This document shows positions 8,875 to 18,239 of a DNA stretch of 64,000 bases, in pieces. The notes under the pieces are model-generated. The model saw only the letters and a list, made by a program, of their open reading frames with translations, was not told the origin of the DNA and did not search any database. Source of the DNA: an uncultured Prevotellaceae bacterium. Its GTDB lineage: Bacteria; Bacteroidota; Bacteroidia; Bacteroidales; Bacteroidaceae. The translations under genes were made by a program, and so were the position numbers. The DNA is taken from positions 1 to 64,000 of the forward strand of contig ONCG01000007.1 of assembly GCA_900316285.1 (NCBI GenBank). Direction: 5' to 3'. Every line of letters begins with the position of its first letter. The stretch's first letter is position 1.

Positions 8875-9576
8875 TCAGAACCAAGGTATAATGGGGGAAA
8901 AAGATACGTAGAGGAGCAATACGGCCATCGTCAGGAGTACCACATCGATGTCCTGATGGCTATAGCCCGTAGACGTATATTGTGACGACACATAGCGCAG
9001 GCGGGGCTTGATGGCGAAATAAAGCTTCCGATAACAAAAATATCCTATCAAGGCCGACACACATCCCCAGACGAGGCCGACCAGAATGTCGGAGGGATAG
9101 TGAACGCCCAGATAAAGGCGTGTCCAGCAACAAATCAACGACCATACGACAAGGGCAATGGATAGAGCCCGGTTGCGCACGAGTTGAGCAAAGAAGACGG
9201 CTACCGCCATTGTGTTGGCCGCATGTCCGGAGAAGAAACCATACGGACTCTCACGGTAATTGCCAACTACGTCGATGCTATACTTCAGCATCGGATCGTT
9301 GGTGGGCCTCCATCGGGCAACATAGGGTTTGGCGATGAAATCGGCAAGGCCGGCGCTGAGTAGCATCGTCACCAGCACACCCAACAGGATGAGGGCGAAC
9401 TGCGGCATGTTCTCGCTATTCTTGATGACGAGATAGAGCAAGGCCACGTATAGCGGGATCCACGTGAGGCCGGAGGTGAAAGTCATCACAGCAGCATCGA
9501 GGTAGGCGGAGTCGCTACCATTGAGCCAAAGCAGAACAGCCTCGTCGATTTGTTGTAGGAACGATATATCCATCAT
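8875..9576 (-). CDS. PAP2 family membrane phosphatase
   Basis: A PAP2-superfamily (type 2 phosphatidic acid phosphatase) integral membrane protein of about 233 residues with five to six transmembrane helices. The three motifs are visible: KPYVARWRPT, then a SGHAANT motif in place of the usual SGH, then RLYLGVHYPSDILVG. Family members dephosphorylate undecaprenyl pyrophosphate or lipid phosphates. The frame is open to 9627, but MMDISFLQQIDE at 9576 looks like the natural start. It follows the batD-batE gene closely and precedes queA by 14 nt. A second, diverged PAP2 gene is cut by the right edge of the window. Confidence 0.88.
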   Translation of the reverse strand: MMDISFLQQIDEAVLLWLNGSDSAYLDAAVMTFTSGLTWIPLYVALLYLVIKNSENMPQFALILLGVLVTMLLSAGLADFIAKPYVARWRPTNDPMLKYSIDVVGNYRESPYGFFSGHAANTMAVAVFFAQLVRNRALSIALVVWSLICCWTRLYLGVHYPSDILVGLVWGCVSALIGYFCYRKLYFAIKPRLRYVSSQYTSTGYSHQDIDVVLLTMAVLLLYVSFSPIIPWF

Positions 9577-9630
9577 AGAAACATGATTCTCAATAATGTA
9601 TAAAGCGTGTGCCCAGGCACAAGCCATGTT

Positions 9631-12234
9631 TTATATTTCTTCAACGCTACGAACCGGTAGCCATCCCTCACGGCCGTCGTCGAGCCGGATGCCATACCAA
9701 TTCTGAATGGTTGTATCGTTGATGTTCACATGCGTTCCCTCGTGCAGCACGAAGGCTTCGCTGCCGTTTACTCCAGGCGTCTTATGCACGCTGACCGATG
9801 GAGCCGTTACTACAGCGGCACGATGCTGGTCGTGATAGCGTTTCTGCTGCCAGGCAAAGAGGTTGCTGGCGGCGAACAACACCAGGAAGAACACGGCTCC
9901 GTAGAACCCAATCTGACGTAGCAGCAGACGAGGGCTGAACAGATAGAACAACACTAGCACCAAGACCAGAATGATGGAGGCGATGGCCAGGTGTGCCCAT
10001 CCGTCGACGCTACAGAGCTTCACCAACGAGCGATACCAAGTGAAGAAGAACATCTCGCTCTCGGGAGTCACCTTGTCGATGGTCTTGCTTCGTGCGAACT
10101 CTAGATTATAGCGAATGTCGTTGTCGCCAGGTGCGAGATCCAATGCCCGCTCATAAGCTATAATGGCCTGTGTGATGTTATCGGTACGGAAGTAGGCATT
10201 ACCGAGATTATAATAGAGGTTGGCAGCGGGTCCATCCTTTAGCAATTGTTGATACTCGCCGATGGCCTTCTGGTAGTTGCCCGTCTTGTATGCCTCGTCA
10301 GCCGTCTGCTTCGTGACAGCAACAGGAGCGGCAACGGCATGTTGAGCAACGCCGCAGAGAAGGACGACAGCAAGCAACATCTGAACAGATTTCCTGCCCG
10401 TCTTTTTCTTATTCGACTTCATATCCGATTCAATTTGCTCAATGGCGGTCATGGCTGCGCTGAACGTCTTGTTCATATTGCCGGCAGCATCGCCGGGTGC
10501 ATAACGCTCAAACTCACACTCATCGAGTGCTGTAAGGAAGCGGTCGACAACTTCTTCGCCTACGTTTTGTTCTCTCAATTTGTCAGAGATGTTCTCGCGC
10601 GAGAGCTGTTCGACAGGCATGTTCAACTTGTCGCCCACATAGCCCCATAGAGCTCGAAGCGTCTCGTCGTAGAAGGCAGATGCCTGACCTTTCTCCATGA
10701 GTTGACGAGCCTTGCGCAGACGACGTGTAGCGACTTTGCTCGCCTTCTTTCCACGCAACTTGCCGAGATCGGCGTTGTCGATGGCACGTTTGCGGAAGAT
10801 GATGAGCAGGGCAATAAATGCCACGAACGGCAACAGCATCGATAGCCAGTAGGCCGTTGTGCCAAAGAAATGCTCGCTAGGCTTGCTTCCCACTTGGTTG
10901 CCCGACTTGATGGGACGAATGTCCTTTGCCTCTGTGGCTCCATAGTCGGTAACGGTCGTTGCACGTCCGGAACCCTTTCCAACAGTCAGGTTGAAACTGC
11001 TTGTCTTCACGGTTCGATAAGCGTTGGCAGAGGTGTCGTAGTAGACAAACTCGACGGGTGGAATCGTGTATTGCCCCTGATTGCGAGGAACAGCCAGGAA
11101 ATCGTAGATCATGTTACCTTCAACACCATTGGCTGTGAGGCGTGTCTTGTCGGTCACCTTGGCATCATAGGTGTCGAAGTCCTTGGGGAAGGCAACCACA
11201 GGCTGCTTGATGAGCTTCAGGTTTCCGTTGCCTCCCACGACAACACGAAGCGAGATGGGTTCGCCGGCCTTCACCTCAGTCTTGTCGATTTGTGCCGAAA
11301 TGTTCAAGCGCCCTACTCCACCCGAGAAGTTTTCCGGGCGTGTCGGCAGCGGGTCGACCTGTATCGTTAGGCCTGGAGCAACAATATCGCGCTTTACCTC
11401 TACATAGCCCGAACCACCGTTGAAGAATGCCTCGAAGGGATCGACGTTGCGATTCTGCTGCACCACGATGCCCTTGAAGGTGATGCTCGGAATCTCGAGC
11501 TTGCCCGTCATCTGCGGATACATCACATATTGGCTCCACGTCACACAACGATAGGAGCGGCCGTTGACCTGTTCAACATGGAAGCTCTTCTGCTGCGGGA
11601 GCGGTATCTCTTGCGTATGGAAACCCGTCAGGTCGGGCATCTTACCATTAAGTTGTGTGAGGTCGACGAGCGTGTAGACCTTATAGGTGAGCAACACGGG
11701 CTCCTGCTCGTGGACGCGACGTTTGTTGGCACTTACCTTAATAAACAGATCGTTGCCCGAAATCTTTGAGCCGGCAGCTCTCATCTGCGGCTCATGATCC
11801 TGATGCATATCGGGAGCATTACCGTTCTGTCGAGCTGTACCCGATACAACAATCTTTGCTGGACGCGATTGGATAGTTTTTCCACCCACTACAGCTTGTG
11901 CTGCTGGGATGTTGAACGAGCCGCTCTTCAGGGCGTAGAGGGTATAAGTATAGGTGATTGAAGACGAAGAAGTCGTGTGGCCGTTCGTCATCTGGAAACT
12001 CGACTGCGACGAGGTGTATGGCCCTGCAATAACCTCCGCCACGTCGTTTGAATGAATTCCTGAACGGAAATCCTGAACGTCTTGAGTATTAATGGTATAG
12101 GCAATACGGAAATTCTCGCCTGCCGACACCTGAGTGGGTGCCGAAAGCGTGATGGTTTGTGCCGAGCCCGACATAGCCACCAGCCAGCATACCAGCAAGG
12201 CTGACAAACATGCTACGACTCTGCCTGTCTTCAT
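9631..12234 (-). CDS. BatD-BatE fusion protein
   Basis: One open frame joins two Bat proteins. The N-terminal part is BatD: signal peptide MKTGRVVACLSALLVCWLV, several Ig-like beta domains (TLSAPTQVSAGENF...), then a transmembrane helix near FFGTTAYWLSMLLPFVAFIAL and a helical cytoplasmic tail. The BatE part begins at an internal ATG (10422) that starts a second signal-peptide-like segment (MKSNKKKTGRKSVQMLLAVV), followed by TPR repeats, two more membrane helices and a C-terminal SH3-like domain. In Bacteroides fragilis batD and batE are separate genes. The internal ATG leaves open a separate BatE product. The frame also opens at 12276, but Met at 12234 gives a cleaner signal peptide. Confidence 0.88.
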   Translation of the reverse strand: MKTGRVVACLSALLVCWLVAMSGSAQTITLSAPTQVSAGENFRIAYTINTQDVQDFRSGIHSNDVAEVIAGPYTSSQSSFQMTNGHTTSSSSITYTYTLYALKSGSFNIPAAQAVVGGKTIQSRPAKIVVSGTARQNGNAPDMHQDHEPQMRAAGSKISGNDLFIKVSANKRRVHEQEPVLLTYKVYTLVDLTQLNGKMPDLTGFHTQEIPLPQQKSFHVEQVNGRSYRCVTWSQYVMYPQMTGKLEIPSITFKGIVVQQNRNVDPFEAFFNGGSGYVEVKRDIVAPGLTIQVDPLPTRPENFSGGVGRLNISAQIDKTEVKAGEPISLRVVVGGNGNLKLIKQPVVAFPKDFDTYDAKVTDKTRLTANGVEGNMIYDFLAVPRNQGQYTIPPVEFVYYDTSANAYRTVKTSSFNLTVGKGSGRATTVTDYGATEAKDIRPIKSGNQVGSKPSEHFFGTTAYWLSMLLPFVAFIALLIIFRKRAIDNADLGKLRGKKASKVATRRLRKARQLMEKGQASAFYDETLRALWGYVGDKLNMPVEQLSRENISDKLREQNVGEEVVDRFLTALDECEFERYAPGDAAGNMNKTFSAAMTAIEQIESDMKSNKKKTGRKSVQMLLAVVLLCGVAQHAVAAPVAVTKQTADEAYKTGNYQKAIGEYQQLLKDGPAANLYYNLGNAYFRTDNITQAIIAYERALDLAPGDNDIRYNLEFARSKTIDKVTPESEMFFFTWYRSLVKLCSVDGWAHLAIASIILVLVLVLFYLFSPRLLLRQIGFYGAVFFLVLFAASNLFAWQQKRYHDQHRAAVVTAPSVSVHKTPGVNGSEAFVLHEGTHVNINDTTIQNWYGIRLDDGREGWLPVRSVEEI

Positions 12235-12322
12235 CGGATTATAATTGCTACTAAAAAATCTTCTATACATATTCAATATTAAAATTGACTTATTCTTCCT
12301 GTTCTTCTGCAGACGACTCGGC

Positions 12323-14005
12323 TTACCAGTTCTTCTGCAACTGACGGCGGTTGGGATGCTGCATCGCCTTCTTCATGCGTTGCTGAGTGGCCTTTTCCTC
12401 CTGCATAGCGGCATTCAACAGCTGTTCGGCATTCTCCTTGCTCATCTGCTCCTGAGGCTGCCGCTTTTGTTCTTTCTGCTGCTGGTCCTGCTTCTTTTGG
12501 TCTTGCTTATCTTGCTTTTCCTTGTTCTCACCGCCTCCGCCGTTCTGCTGTTGTTGCTTCTGATTCCGCTTACACAAAGCAAGATTGTAGCGGGTTTCTT
12601 CGTCGGTGGGATTGTTGCGCAGGCTTTCCTTATATGCTTCGATAGCTTCACCATACATCTGGTGCTTCTGGCATATCCAGCCGATATTATGATACGACAT
12701 CGACTTGCGCTTCTTCGACGTCTCCAGCTTGCCTGCATTCTCGAACTGCACGATGGCTGCCGAGTCTTTCTGTTGCATCATGAGCGCACAACCCAGGTTG
12801 TAGAGCGCCTGCGGGTTCCGCTGATTGGCAGCCAACGCCTTCTGGTATTCCACCTCGGCCTTGGCATATTCCTCATGATGGTACAATTTGTTGCCCTGTC
12901 GGATGTGCTGGCGGTCGGCCTGTGCAAACATCGTTGTTGAGCAGCAGAACAGAACGACTACAAGCGCCGCAGTCTTGGCTGCCTTGCCTTTTCCGAAGAG
13001 CGAGAAGCGACGCAACAGCGGATTCTTGCTCTCAAGGATGCAGACTTCGATGATGAGCAGGAGCAACACGAGGATGCAAAACGCCTGGAACTGCTCGTCG
13101 TATTCGCTATAGATGACGCTGTCGGTCTCTCCTTTCTGCAATTTAATGAGCTCGTCGTTCAGTTTCTCCTGCGCCTCGCTGGTGTTGTCGACGTGTATGT
13201 ACTTACCACTTCCAGCCTGTGCAACCTGCTGACACATGTCCTCATTCAAGGCCGACATGACCACGCTGCCTTGAGCGTCGTGCATGTAGCCACCTTCACC
13301 ATCAGGAATAGGACAGCCCTTGGGGTCGCCGACTCCGAGAATAAACACATTGATGCCTTTCTTCTTGGCAGCTTCGGCAGCCTCGAGTGCCCCACCCTCG
13401 TGGTCTTCACCATCGGTAATGAGGATGATGGCGCGCCCAATCTTCTCCTGCTGAGTAAAGCTGTTGGAAGCCAACGAGAGCGCACGCCCCATATCGGTTC
13501 CCTGCATGTCGATGAGCGAAGGCGTGATGTTCTGCAGGAACATTTTTGCCGACACATAGTCGCTTGTGATAGGCAGCTGCACAAAGGCATCGCCGGCAAA
13601 CACCACCAGACCAATCTTGTCGTTGGTGAAATGGTCTACCAGATTCTCGACGAGCATCTTACTCTTCTGCAGGCGAGAAGGCACAACGTCTTCAGCCATC
13701 ATCGAGTTGCTGATATCAAGACAGATGATGGTCTCGATGCCGTTACGCTTCTCACGAGAAATCTTCGTACCCATCTGCGGACGGGCAAGCACCACAATGA
13801 GCAGGGCAAGTGCAGCCTGCAGAAGCCAGAACTTCACGGTGGGCCGGAACTTCGAAACATCGGGCATGAGTTCTTTCAGCAAAGCCGGATCGCCAAACTT
13901 ACGCAGTTTGCGACGACGCTGGTGCCATCCCCAAAATCGCAGCAAAGCTAACACGGGGATGATGAGCAGCAGCCAGAGGAATATAGGGTTCTCAAATCTA
14001 AACAC
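12323..14005 (-). CDS. BatB-BatC fusion: von Willebrand A domain protein with TPR tail
   Basis: The first approximately 330 residues are BatB: two membrane helices (residues 8-24 and 58-75), a vWA domain with the metal-site motif DISNS (97-101), a TDGEDH loop, and a third helix near residue 310. It then continues through a hydrophobic segment ending CCSTTMFAQAD into BatC-like TPR repeats (about 370-480) and a Gln/Lys/Glu-rich tail. Unlike the BatD-BatE junction, there is no internal Met before the second hydrophobic segment, so this looks like a true fusion. Bat proteins are linked to aerotolerance in B. fragilis; their biochemical role is unresolved. Confidence 0.9.
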   Translation of the reverse strand: MFRFENPIFLWLLLIIPVLALLRFWGWHQRRRKLRKFGDPALLKELMPDVSKFRPTVKFWLLQAALALLIVVLARPQMGTKISREKRNGIETIICLDISNSMMAEDVVPSRLQKSKMLVENLVDHFTNDKIGLVVFAGDAFVQLPITSDYVSAKMFLQNITPSLIDMQGTDMGRALSLASNSFTQQEKIGRAIILITDGEDHEGGALEAAEAAKKKGINVFILGVGDPKGCPIPDGEGGYMHDAQGSVVMSALNEDMCQQVAQAGSGKYIHVDNTSEAQEKLNDELIKLQKGETDSVIYSEYDEQFQAFCILVLLLLIIEVCILESKNPLLRRFSLFGKGKAAKTAALVVVLFCCSTTMFAQADRQHIRQGNKLYHHEEYAKAEVEYQKALAANQRNPQALYNLGCALMMQQKDSAAIVQFENAGKLETSKKRKSMSYHNIGWICQKHQMYGEAIEAYKESLRNNPTDEETRYNLALCKRNQKQQQQNGGGGENKEKQDKQDQKKQDQQQKEQKRQPQEQMSKENAEQLLNAAMQEEKATQQRMKKAMQHPNRRQLQKNW

Positions 14006-14065
14006 GGTCTTTATTTTATTTTCGATATTACGGAATAACGGGATTACGATACTTGCGATTGCCGT

Positions 14066-15064
14066 CTACGGGATGCGACGCAGAACAGTTGTTCGCAACA
14101 GGATCTCAAGCAGCAGCAATACGAAGGCAGCAAGGGCAAAAGGCAGATAGGCCTCGTAGCGTTTCGAGAACTTCGTGACGCTCATCTTACTCTTTTCGAG
14201 TTTGTCGATGTCCTTGTAGATTTGCTTCAGCTCGCGGTTGTTGGTTGCACGATAGAAGTTTCCATCGGTAGCGGCGGCGATGTCGGAGAGTGTCTTCGTG
14301 TCGATTTCAACAGGAATATTGACATATTGCACACCACCTGCCACACGCATAGGATAAGGAGCAGTCTTGTTGGTGCCGACGCCGATGGTGTAGACACGAA
14401 TGCCGAGGCTTCGTGCTATCTGTGCGCTGGTCATTGGCGAGAGGTCGCCCATGTTGTTCGAGCCGTCGGTAAGCAAGATGACCACACGCGACTTTGCCTT
14501 CGAATTCTTCAGTCGGGAAACGGCGTTAGCCAAACCCATGCCGACAGCCGTACCGTCGCTCATCAGGCCAGTTGCCGTGATGTCGGTGCGCACGCCTTGC
14601 AACAGGTTGAGAAGAGATGTGTGGTCGGTGGTCATCGGACATTGTGTGAACGCCTCACCGGCAAAGATGGTCAGACCGATATTGTCGTTCGGACGTCCGG
14701 AGATGAATTCTGCCGCTACGCTCTTGGCTGCCTCCATGCGATTAGGCTTCAGGTCTTCGGCCAGCATCGATGTGGAAACGTCCATCGCCAACATGATGTC
14801 GATACCCTCTGTGGTGCGCTGGTCCCAGGAGTTGCGTGTCTGCGGACGTGCCAACACCACTACAAGCAAGACGAAGGTGAGCAGTCGCAACAGCATGGGC
14901 AGATGCATCATGCGCATGCGCCAGCTCTTCGGCGCCTTCAGATAAGCATAGGTGTCGCTAAGCTGAATGGTGGGTTCGCTCTTCTTCCGATAGCCTACAT
15001 ACCATATTAAATAAGGTATGAGCAGGAGCAGTAGCAGGAAATATTCTTTGTTTGCAAATTCCAT
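14066..15064 (-). CDS. batA: BatA, von Willebrand A domain membrane protein
   Basis: The 332-residue protein has N-terminal helices at about residues 8-22 and 55-72, then a vWA domain with an intact metal-ion-dependent adhesion motif (DVSTS, residues 95-99; the SDGTAV threonine; LLTDGSNN), and a C-terminal helix (FALAAFVLLLLEILL). This layout is that of BatA, the first vWA protein of the Bacteroides aerotolerance operon. It sits between the unnamed operon membrane protein and the BatB-BatC fusion with spacers of 51 and 60 nt, so co-transcription with moxR is likely. Confidence 0.92.
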   Translation of the reverse strand: MEFANKEYFLLLLLLIPYLIWYVGYRKKSEPTIQLSDTYAYLKAPKSWRMRMMHLPMLLRLLTFVLLVVVLARPQTRNSWDQRTTEGIDIMLAMDVSTSMLAEDLKPNRMEAAKSVAAEFISGRPNDNIGLTIFAGEAFTQCPMTTDHTSLLNLLQGVRTDITATGLMSDGTAVGMGLANAVSRLKNSKAKSRVVILLTDGSNNMGDLSPMTSAQIARSLGIRVYTIGVGTNKTAPYPMRVAGGVQYVNIPVEIDTKTLSDIAAATDGNFYRATNNRELKQIYKDIDKLEKSKMSVTKFSKRYEAYLPFALAAFVLLLLEILLRTTVLRRIP

Positions 15065-15115
15065 TTTTCTTCTTTCAGTTTATTGGTCGGAACAGCTGCG
15101 TTAAGGACCGACGGG

Positions 15116-16192
15116 TCAGAACAGCAGCTGCATGATCGCATAGAGGACATACACAATCAGAGCGGTGTCGACAACGGCAATGGTCCACAGCAGGGCCTTG
15201 ATCGTGATACGGTTCTTGCGGGTCTTCTTATCGCCCTCGGTGAGTTGCGGAACGACACGCTCCTCGGTGGGCTGTCCTTCGAGCTTCGTCAGGTCGATGA
15301 AGTTGATGGCATTCACGAGGTTCATATCGTTCTCGCCCATGAGCGTGGAGTACTTGGCGAACTTCACGAGGTCGGCGGTTTCGAAGAGGTCTTTCAGCTC
15401 GGCAATCATCGTGCTGTCGCCCGATTCCTGCAGGTGGAAGATAATCTCTGAAGTGGTCATCTCCATCGCGTTGAAGCCGAAGCGCTCGCGGATATACTGA
15501 CGGAGGGTGTCGGTAAGGCGCGTGTAGTATTCCTTCTGGTCCTCAGAAGCCGTCATGTGTTCGGCCTTGATTTCGTCGATGGCCTTCATGGCCTTCTGGT
15601 GAGGCAGCACCTTCTTGATGATGCGGATGCTCGTGATGATGGGCTTGTTAGCCTTCAGACGCAGATACAACCACAAGGCCAAGGCCAGTAGGGCGATGAA
15701 GAGCAGGCTCAACAGAAATGGTGTACGCCACTCACTCCATAGGAACGGGTTCTTCTGCACGTCCTTTGGCGGATAGAACTGGTTGGGATGCAACGTGTCG
15801 ACATCGACGGTTACAACCTTCAAAGCCAGCTGACTTCCCGTGTAAGCCTTTCCGCCTACCTTCACTTCCACAGGTGGAATCGGATACAGATTCTCGTCGA
15901 AGCTGGTGATGGTGAGGCGACGGCGAATGGTCTGTCGGCCGTTGTCGGCATCGACGGTGTCGCCTTCCACAGCCAACAACTCCACGCCCGGCACCAGGTA
16001 GGACATGGGCTTCCAAGCAGGGAAGGCAACCTTGGCGTCCTTCTCGGCCGTTACGGCAACCGTCATGTGAGCCTGCTGGCCAATGAAGATGCCGTTGACC
16101 GAATCGAGCTTCTGCTCTACCTGCACGCCTTGCGCCTGTGTCTGTACGGCGAGAAGCGTTAGAAAACCTATGATAGCAACTATCTTTTTCAA
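15116..16192 (-). CDS. Bat-operon membrane protein of unknown role
   Basis: This 358-residue protein has a signal peptide (first 21 residues, ending QTQAQG), a beta-rich extracytoplasmic domain to about residue 150, a transmembrane helix at about 157-178 (LLSLLFIALLALALWLYLRL), and a cytoplasmic helical part. The last contains KAMKAIDEIKAEHM and YTRLTDTLRQYIRERFG, and a final membrane helix ends the protein. It resembles BatD in layout and the small 'DUF4381-like' proteins next to vWA/MoxR systems. I do not recognise it with a name. Its place between the DUF58 gene and batA is usual for Bacteroidales bat operons. Confidence 0.75.
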   Translation of the reverse strand: MKKIVAIIGFLTLLAVQTQAQGVQVEQKLDSVNGIFIGQQAHMTVAVTAEKDAKVAFPAWKPMSYLVPGVELLAVEGDTVDADNGRQTIRRRLTITSFDENLYPIPPVEVKVGGKAYTGSQLALKVVTVDVDTLHPNQFYPPKDVQKNPFLWSEWRTPFLLSLLFIALLALALWLYLRLKANKPIITSIRIIKKVLPHQKAMKAIDEIKAEHMTASEDQKEYYTRLTDTLRQYIRERFGFNAMEMTTSEIIFHLQESGDSTMIAELKDLFETADLVKFAKYSTLMGENDMNLVNAINFIDLTKLEGQPTEERVVPQLTEGDKKTRKNRITIKALLWTIAVVDTALIVYVLYAIMQLLF

Positions 16193-16240
16193 CTTTCTTG
16201 CTTGTTAGTTCTGTAGTTTTGTTTTATCGTTCAAGCCTTC

Positions 16241-17131
16241 TCATCCTCTTTGTTTAAAGAGCACCATGAGAGCTTTCACGTAATCTTCGTTTGTGGCGAC
16301 CGAGGTCCAGTCGACGTTGGTCTTTGTAAAGATGTCGCGCAAGTGCGCTTGCCGCTCCATGAAATACCTGGTGTGGGCAAGTCGCAGCTTCTTCGAACTG
16401 GTGTCGATCACCATCTCGTGTCCTGTCTCGGCATCGCGAACCTTCATCAGGCCGATATCGGGAAGCGTCTTGGCTCGCGGGTCGTAGACCTGTATGGCCA
16501 CGATGTCGTGCTTTCGGTTGCCGATGGTGAGCGCATGCTCCAGCTTCGAGCCGTCGGCAGCCACGTCGGGTTGCTCGTAGAAGTCGCTGAGCAGGAATGT
16601 GGTGCATCGGCGCTTCATGACCTGCGAAAGGAATTCCACAGCCTGGCTAACATCCGTGCGACGGCTTTCCGACTTGAAGTCGAGCATCTCGCGAATGATG
16701 TAGAGGATGTGCTTGCGGCCTTTCTTGGGCGGAATGTACTTTTCTATGCGGTCAGAGAAGAAGATGACGCCAATCTTATCGTTGTTCTGAATGGCCGAGA
16801 ACGCCAGCGTGGCAGCAATCTCGGTGACCATATCGCGCTTCATCTGCTTTGTGGTTCCGAAGTCGAGCGAACCGCTGACGTCGACCAACAGCATCACCGT
16901 CAGCTCGCGCTCCTCTTCGAAAATCTTCACATAAGGGCGATGGAAGCGGGCGGTTACATTCCAGTCGATGTCGCGCACGTCGTCGCCGAACTGATACTCG
17001 CGCACCTCAGAGAAGGCCATACCACGTCCCCTAAAGGCAGAGTGATACTGACCTGCAAAGATGTTCGAGCTCAAGCCGCGCGTCTTGATCTCAATCTTCC
17101 TGACTTTTTTGATTAATTCTGATGTCTCCAT
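16241..17131 (-). CDS. DUF58 domain protein
   Basis: DUF58 proteins accompany MoxR ATPases and vWA proteins. The 296-residue product shows the hallmark FGDDVRDIDWNVTARF segment followed by a vWA-like LLVDVSGSLDFGT, so it probably binds metal like a vWA domain. No transmembrane helix or signal peptide is seen, so it is cytoplasmic. It is separated from moxR by a 66-bp spacer filled with CTAG-containing repeats of about 9 bp. Family knowledge suggests a client or adaptor of the MoxR chaperone; the sequence alone does not prove it. Confidence 0.92.
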   Translation of the reverse strand: METSELIKKVRKIEIKTRGLSSNIFAGQYHSAFRGRGMAFSEVREYQFGDDVRDIDWNVTARFHRPYVKIFEEERELTVMLLVDVSGSLDFGTTKQMKRDMVTEIAATLAFSAIQNNDKIGVIFFSDRIEKYIPPKKGRKHILYIIREMLDFKSESRRTDVSQAVEFLSQVMKRRCTTFLLSDFYEQPDVAADGSKLEHALTIGNRKHDIVAIQVYDPRAKTLPDIGLMKVRDAETGHEMVIDTSSKKLRLAHTRYFMERQAHLRDIFTKTNVDWTSVATNEDYVKALMVLFKQRG

Positions 17132-17144
17132 TCTTTACCAGATG

Positions 17145-17198
17145 TTCTAGATACTCTAGGCTTTTCTAGATTTCTAGGCTTTCCAGACTTGTAAAGCT
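17145..17198. repeat. CTAG-type tandem array, about 9-bp period, in the moxR-DUF58 spacer
   Basis: Six units of about 9 bp (TTCTAGATA, CTCTAGGCT, TTTCTAGAT, TTCTAGGCT, TTCCAGACT, TGTAAAGCT) fill nearly the whole spacer. On the transcript strand the core is CTAGAAA, the same core as in the sppA-lpxK spacer array at 58037. Confidence 0.75.
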
Positions 17199-18193
17199 TA
17201 GGGAACTTCAACCTTATTGATGACCTTCGAGACGATTTCCTCGCTCGTGATGTTGCTGGCCTCGGCTTCGTAGCTCAGACCGATGCGATGACGCAAAACG
17301 TCGTGGGCAACGGCACGAACATCCTCGGGCACCACATAGCCGCGACGCTTGATGAAGGCATAGGCGCGGGCAGCCTTAGCCAGGTTGATGCTGGCACGCG
17401 GCGAACCACCGAATGTAATCATGTCCTTCACCTCGGGCAGGCCGTAGCGGTCGGGATAACGGGTCGCAAAGACGATGTCGGCGATGTATTGCTCAATCTT
17501 CTCATCGATGTATACATCACCCACCACACGACGGGCACGAAGGATTTCGTCGGCCGTGGTGACGGGCTTCACCTCGGGCAGCTGACCGGCCAGATTCTCA
17601 CGGATGATGAGTTTCTCCTCCTCAAGCGACGGATAGCCGATGACCACCTTCAGCATGAAACGGTCCACCTGTGCCTCCGGAAGCTGATAGGTGCCTTCCT
17701 GCTCGATGGGGTTCTGCGTAGCCATCACGAGGAACGGATTGGGAAGCGGGAACGTCTTCTCGCCAATGGTGACCTGATGCTCCTGCATGGCTTCGAGCAG
17801 AGCACTCTGCACCTTTGCCGGGGCACGGTTGATTTCGTCGGCGAGCACGAAGTTTGCAAACACAGGGCCACGCTTCACTTGGAAGTTCTCGTCCTTCTGC
17901 GAGTAGACCATTGTTCCCACCACGTCGGCCGGAAGCAGGTCGGGGGTGAACTGTATGCGGCTGTAGCCGGCATCGACGAGTTGCGCCAGTGTCTTGATAG
18001 CCAAAGTCTTAGCCAGTCCTGGCACACCCTCGAGCAGGATGTGTCCGTCGCTGAGCAATCCGATGAGCAGCGAGTCAATGAGGTGTCGCTGTCCAACTAT
18101 AACACGATTCATACCTGTCACCAAATTAGTGACGAAGCCGCTTTCTTGTTCTATCCGCATGTTCAGTTCGCGGATGTCGATAGATTCTGCCAT
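17198..18193 (-). CDS. MoxR family AAA+ ATPase
   Basis: A 331-residue AAA+ ATPase. Walker A is GVPGLAKT (residues 56-63), Walker B is LADEINRAP, and the sensor/arginine-finger region is ATQNPIEQEGTYQLPEAQVDRF, all diagnostic of MoxR. MoxR proteins are thought to act as chaperones that fit cofactors or assemble partner complexes, often with DUF58 and vWA proteins, which are the next genes here. It is the first gene of the bat operon; a candidate -7 box lies 39 bp upstream. Confidence 0.95.
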   Translation of the reverse strand: MAESIDIRELNMRIEQESGFVTNLVTGMNRVIVGQRHLIDSLLIGLLSDGHILLEGVPGLAKTLAIKTLAQLVDAGYSRIQFTPDLLPADVVGTMVYSQKDENFQVKRGPVFANFVLADEINRAPAKVQSALLEAMQEHQVTIGEKTFPLPNPFLVMATQNPIEQEGTYQLPEAQVDRFMLKVVIGYPSLEEEKLIIRENLAGQLPEVKPVTTADEILRARRVVGDVYIDEKIEQYIADIVFATRYPDRYGLPEVKDMITFGGSPRASINLAKAARAYAFIKRRGYVVPEDVRAVAHDVLRHRIGLSYEAEASNITSEEIVSKVINKVEVP

Positions 18194-18231
18194 AATTTCT
18201 ATACTAAAATTTGTTTTCTACAATTTTAGTG

Positions 18232-18239
18232 CAAAATTA
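18232..18239 (-). promoter_or_regulatory. Candidate -7 box for the bat operon
   Basis: Reads TAATTTTG on the minus strand, giving a leader of about 33 nt to the moxR start. No good -33 TTTG is present at 19-21 bp. Confidence 0.4.

Noticed and set aside
9631-12234. Frameshift or misassembly as the cause of the BatD-BatE fusion
   Set aside because: A single indel is not needed: the frame is continuous, the internal ATG and signal segment lie naturally at the junction, and the neighbouring BatB-BatC is also fused. It cannot be excluded, but nothing supports it.
16250-17116. 288-codon plus-strand ORF opposite the DUF58 gene
   Set aside because: Antisense shadow of a well-supported DUF58 gene.
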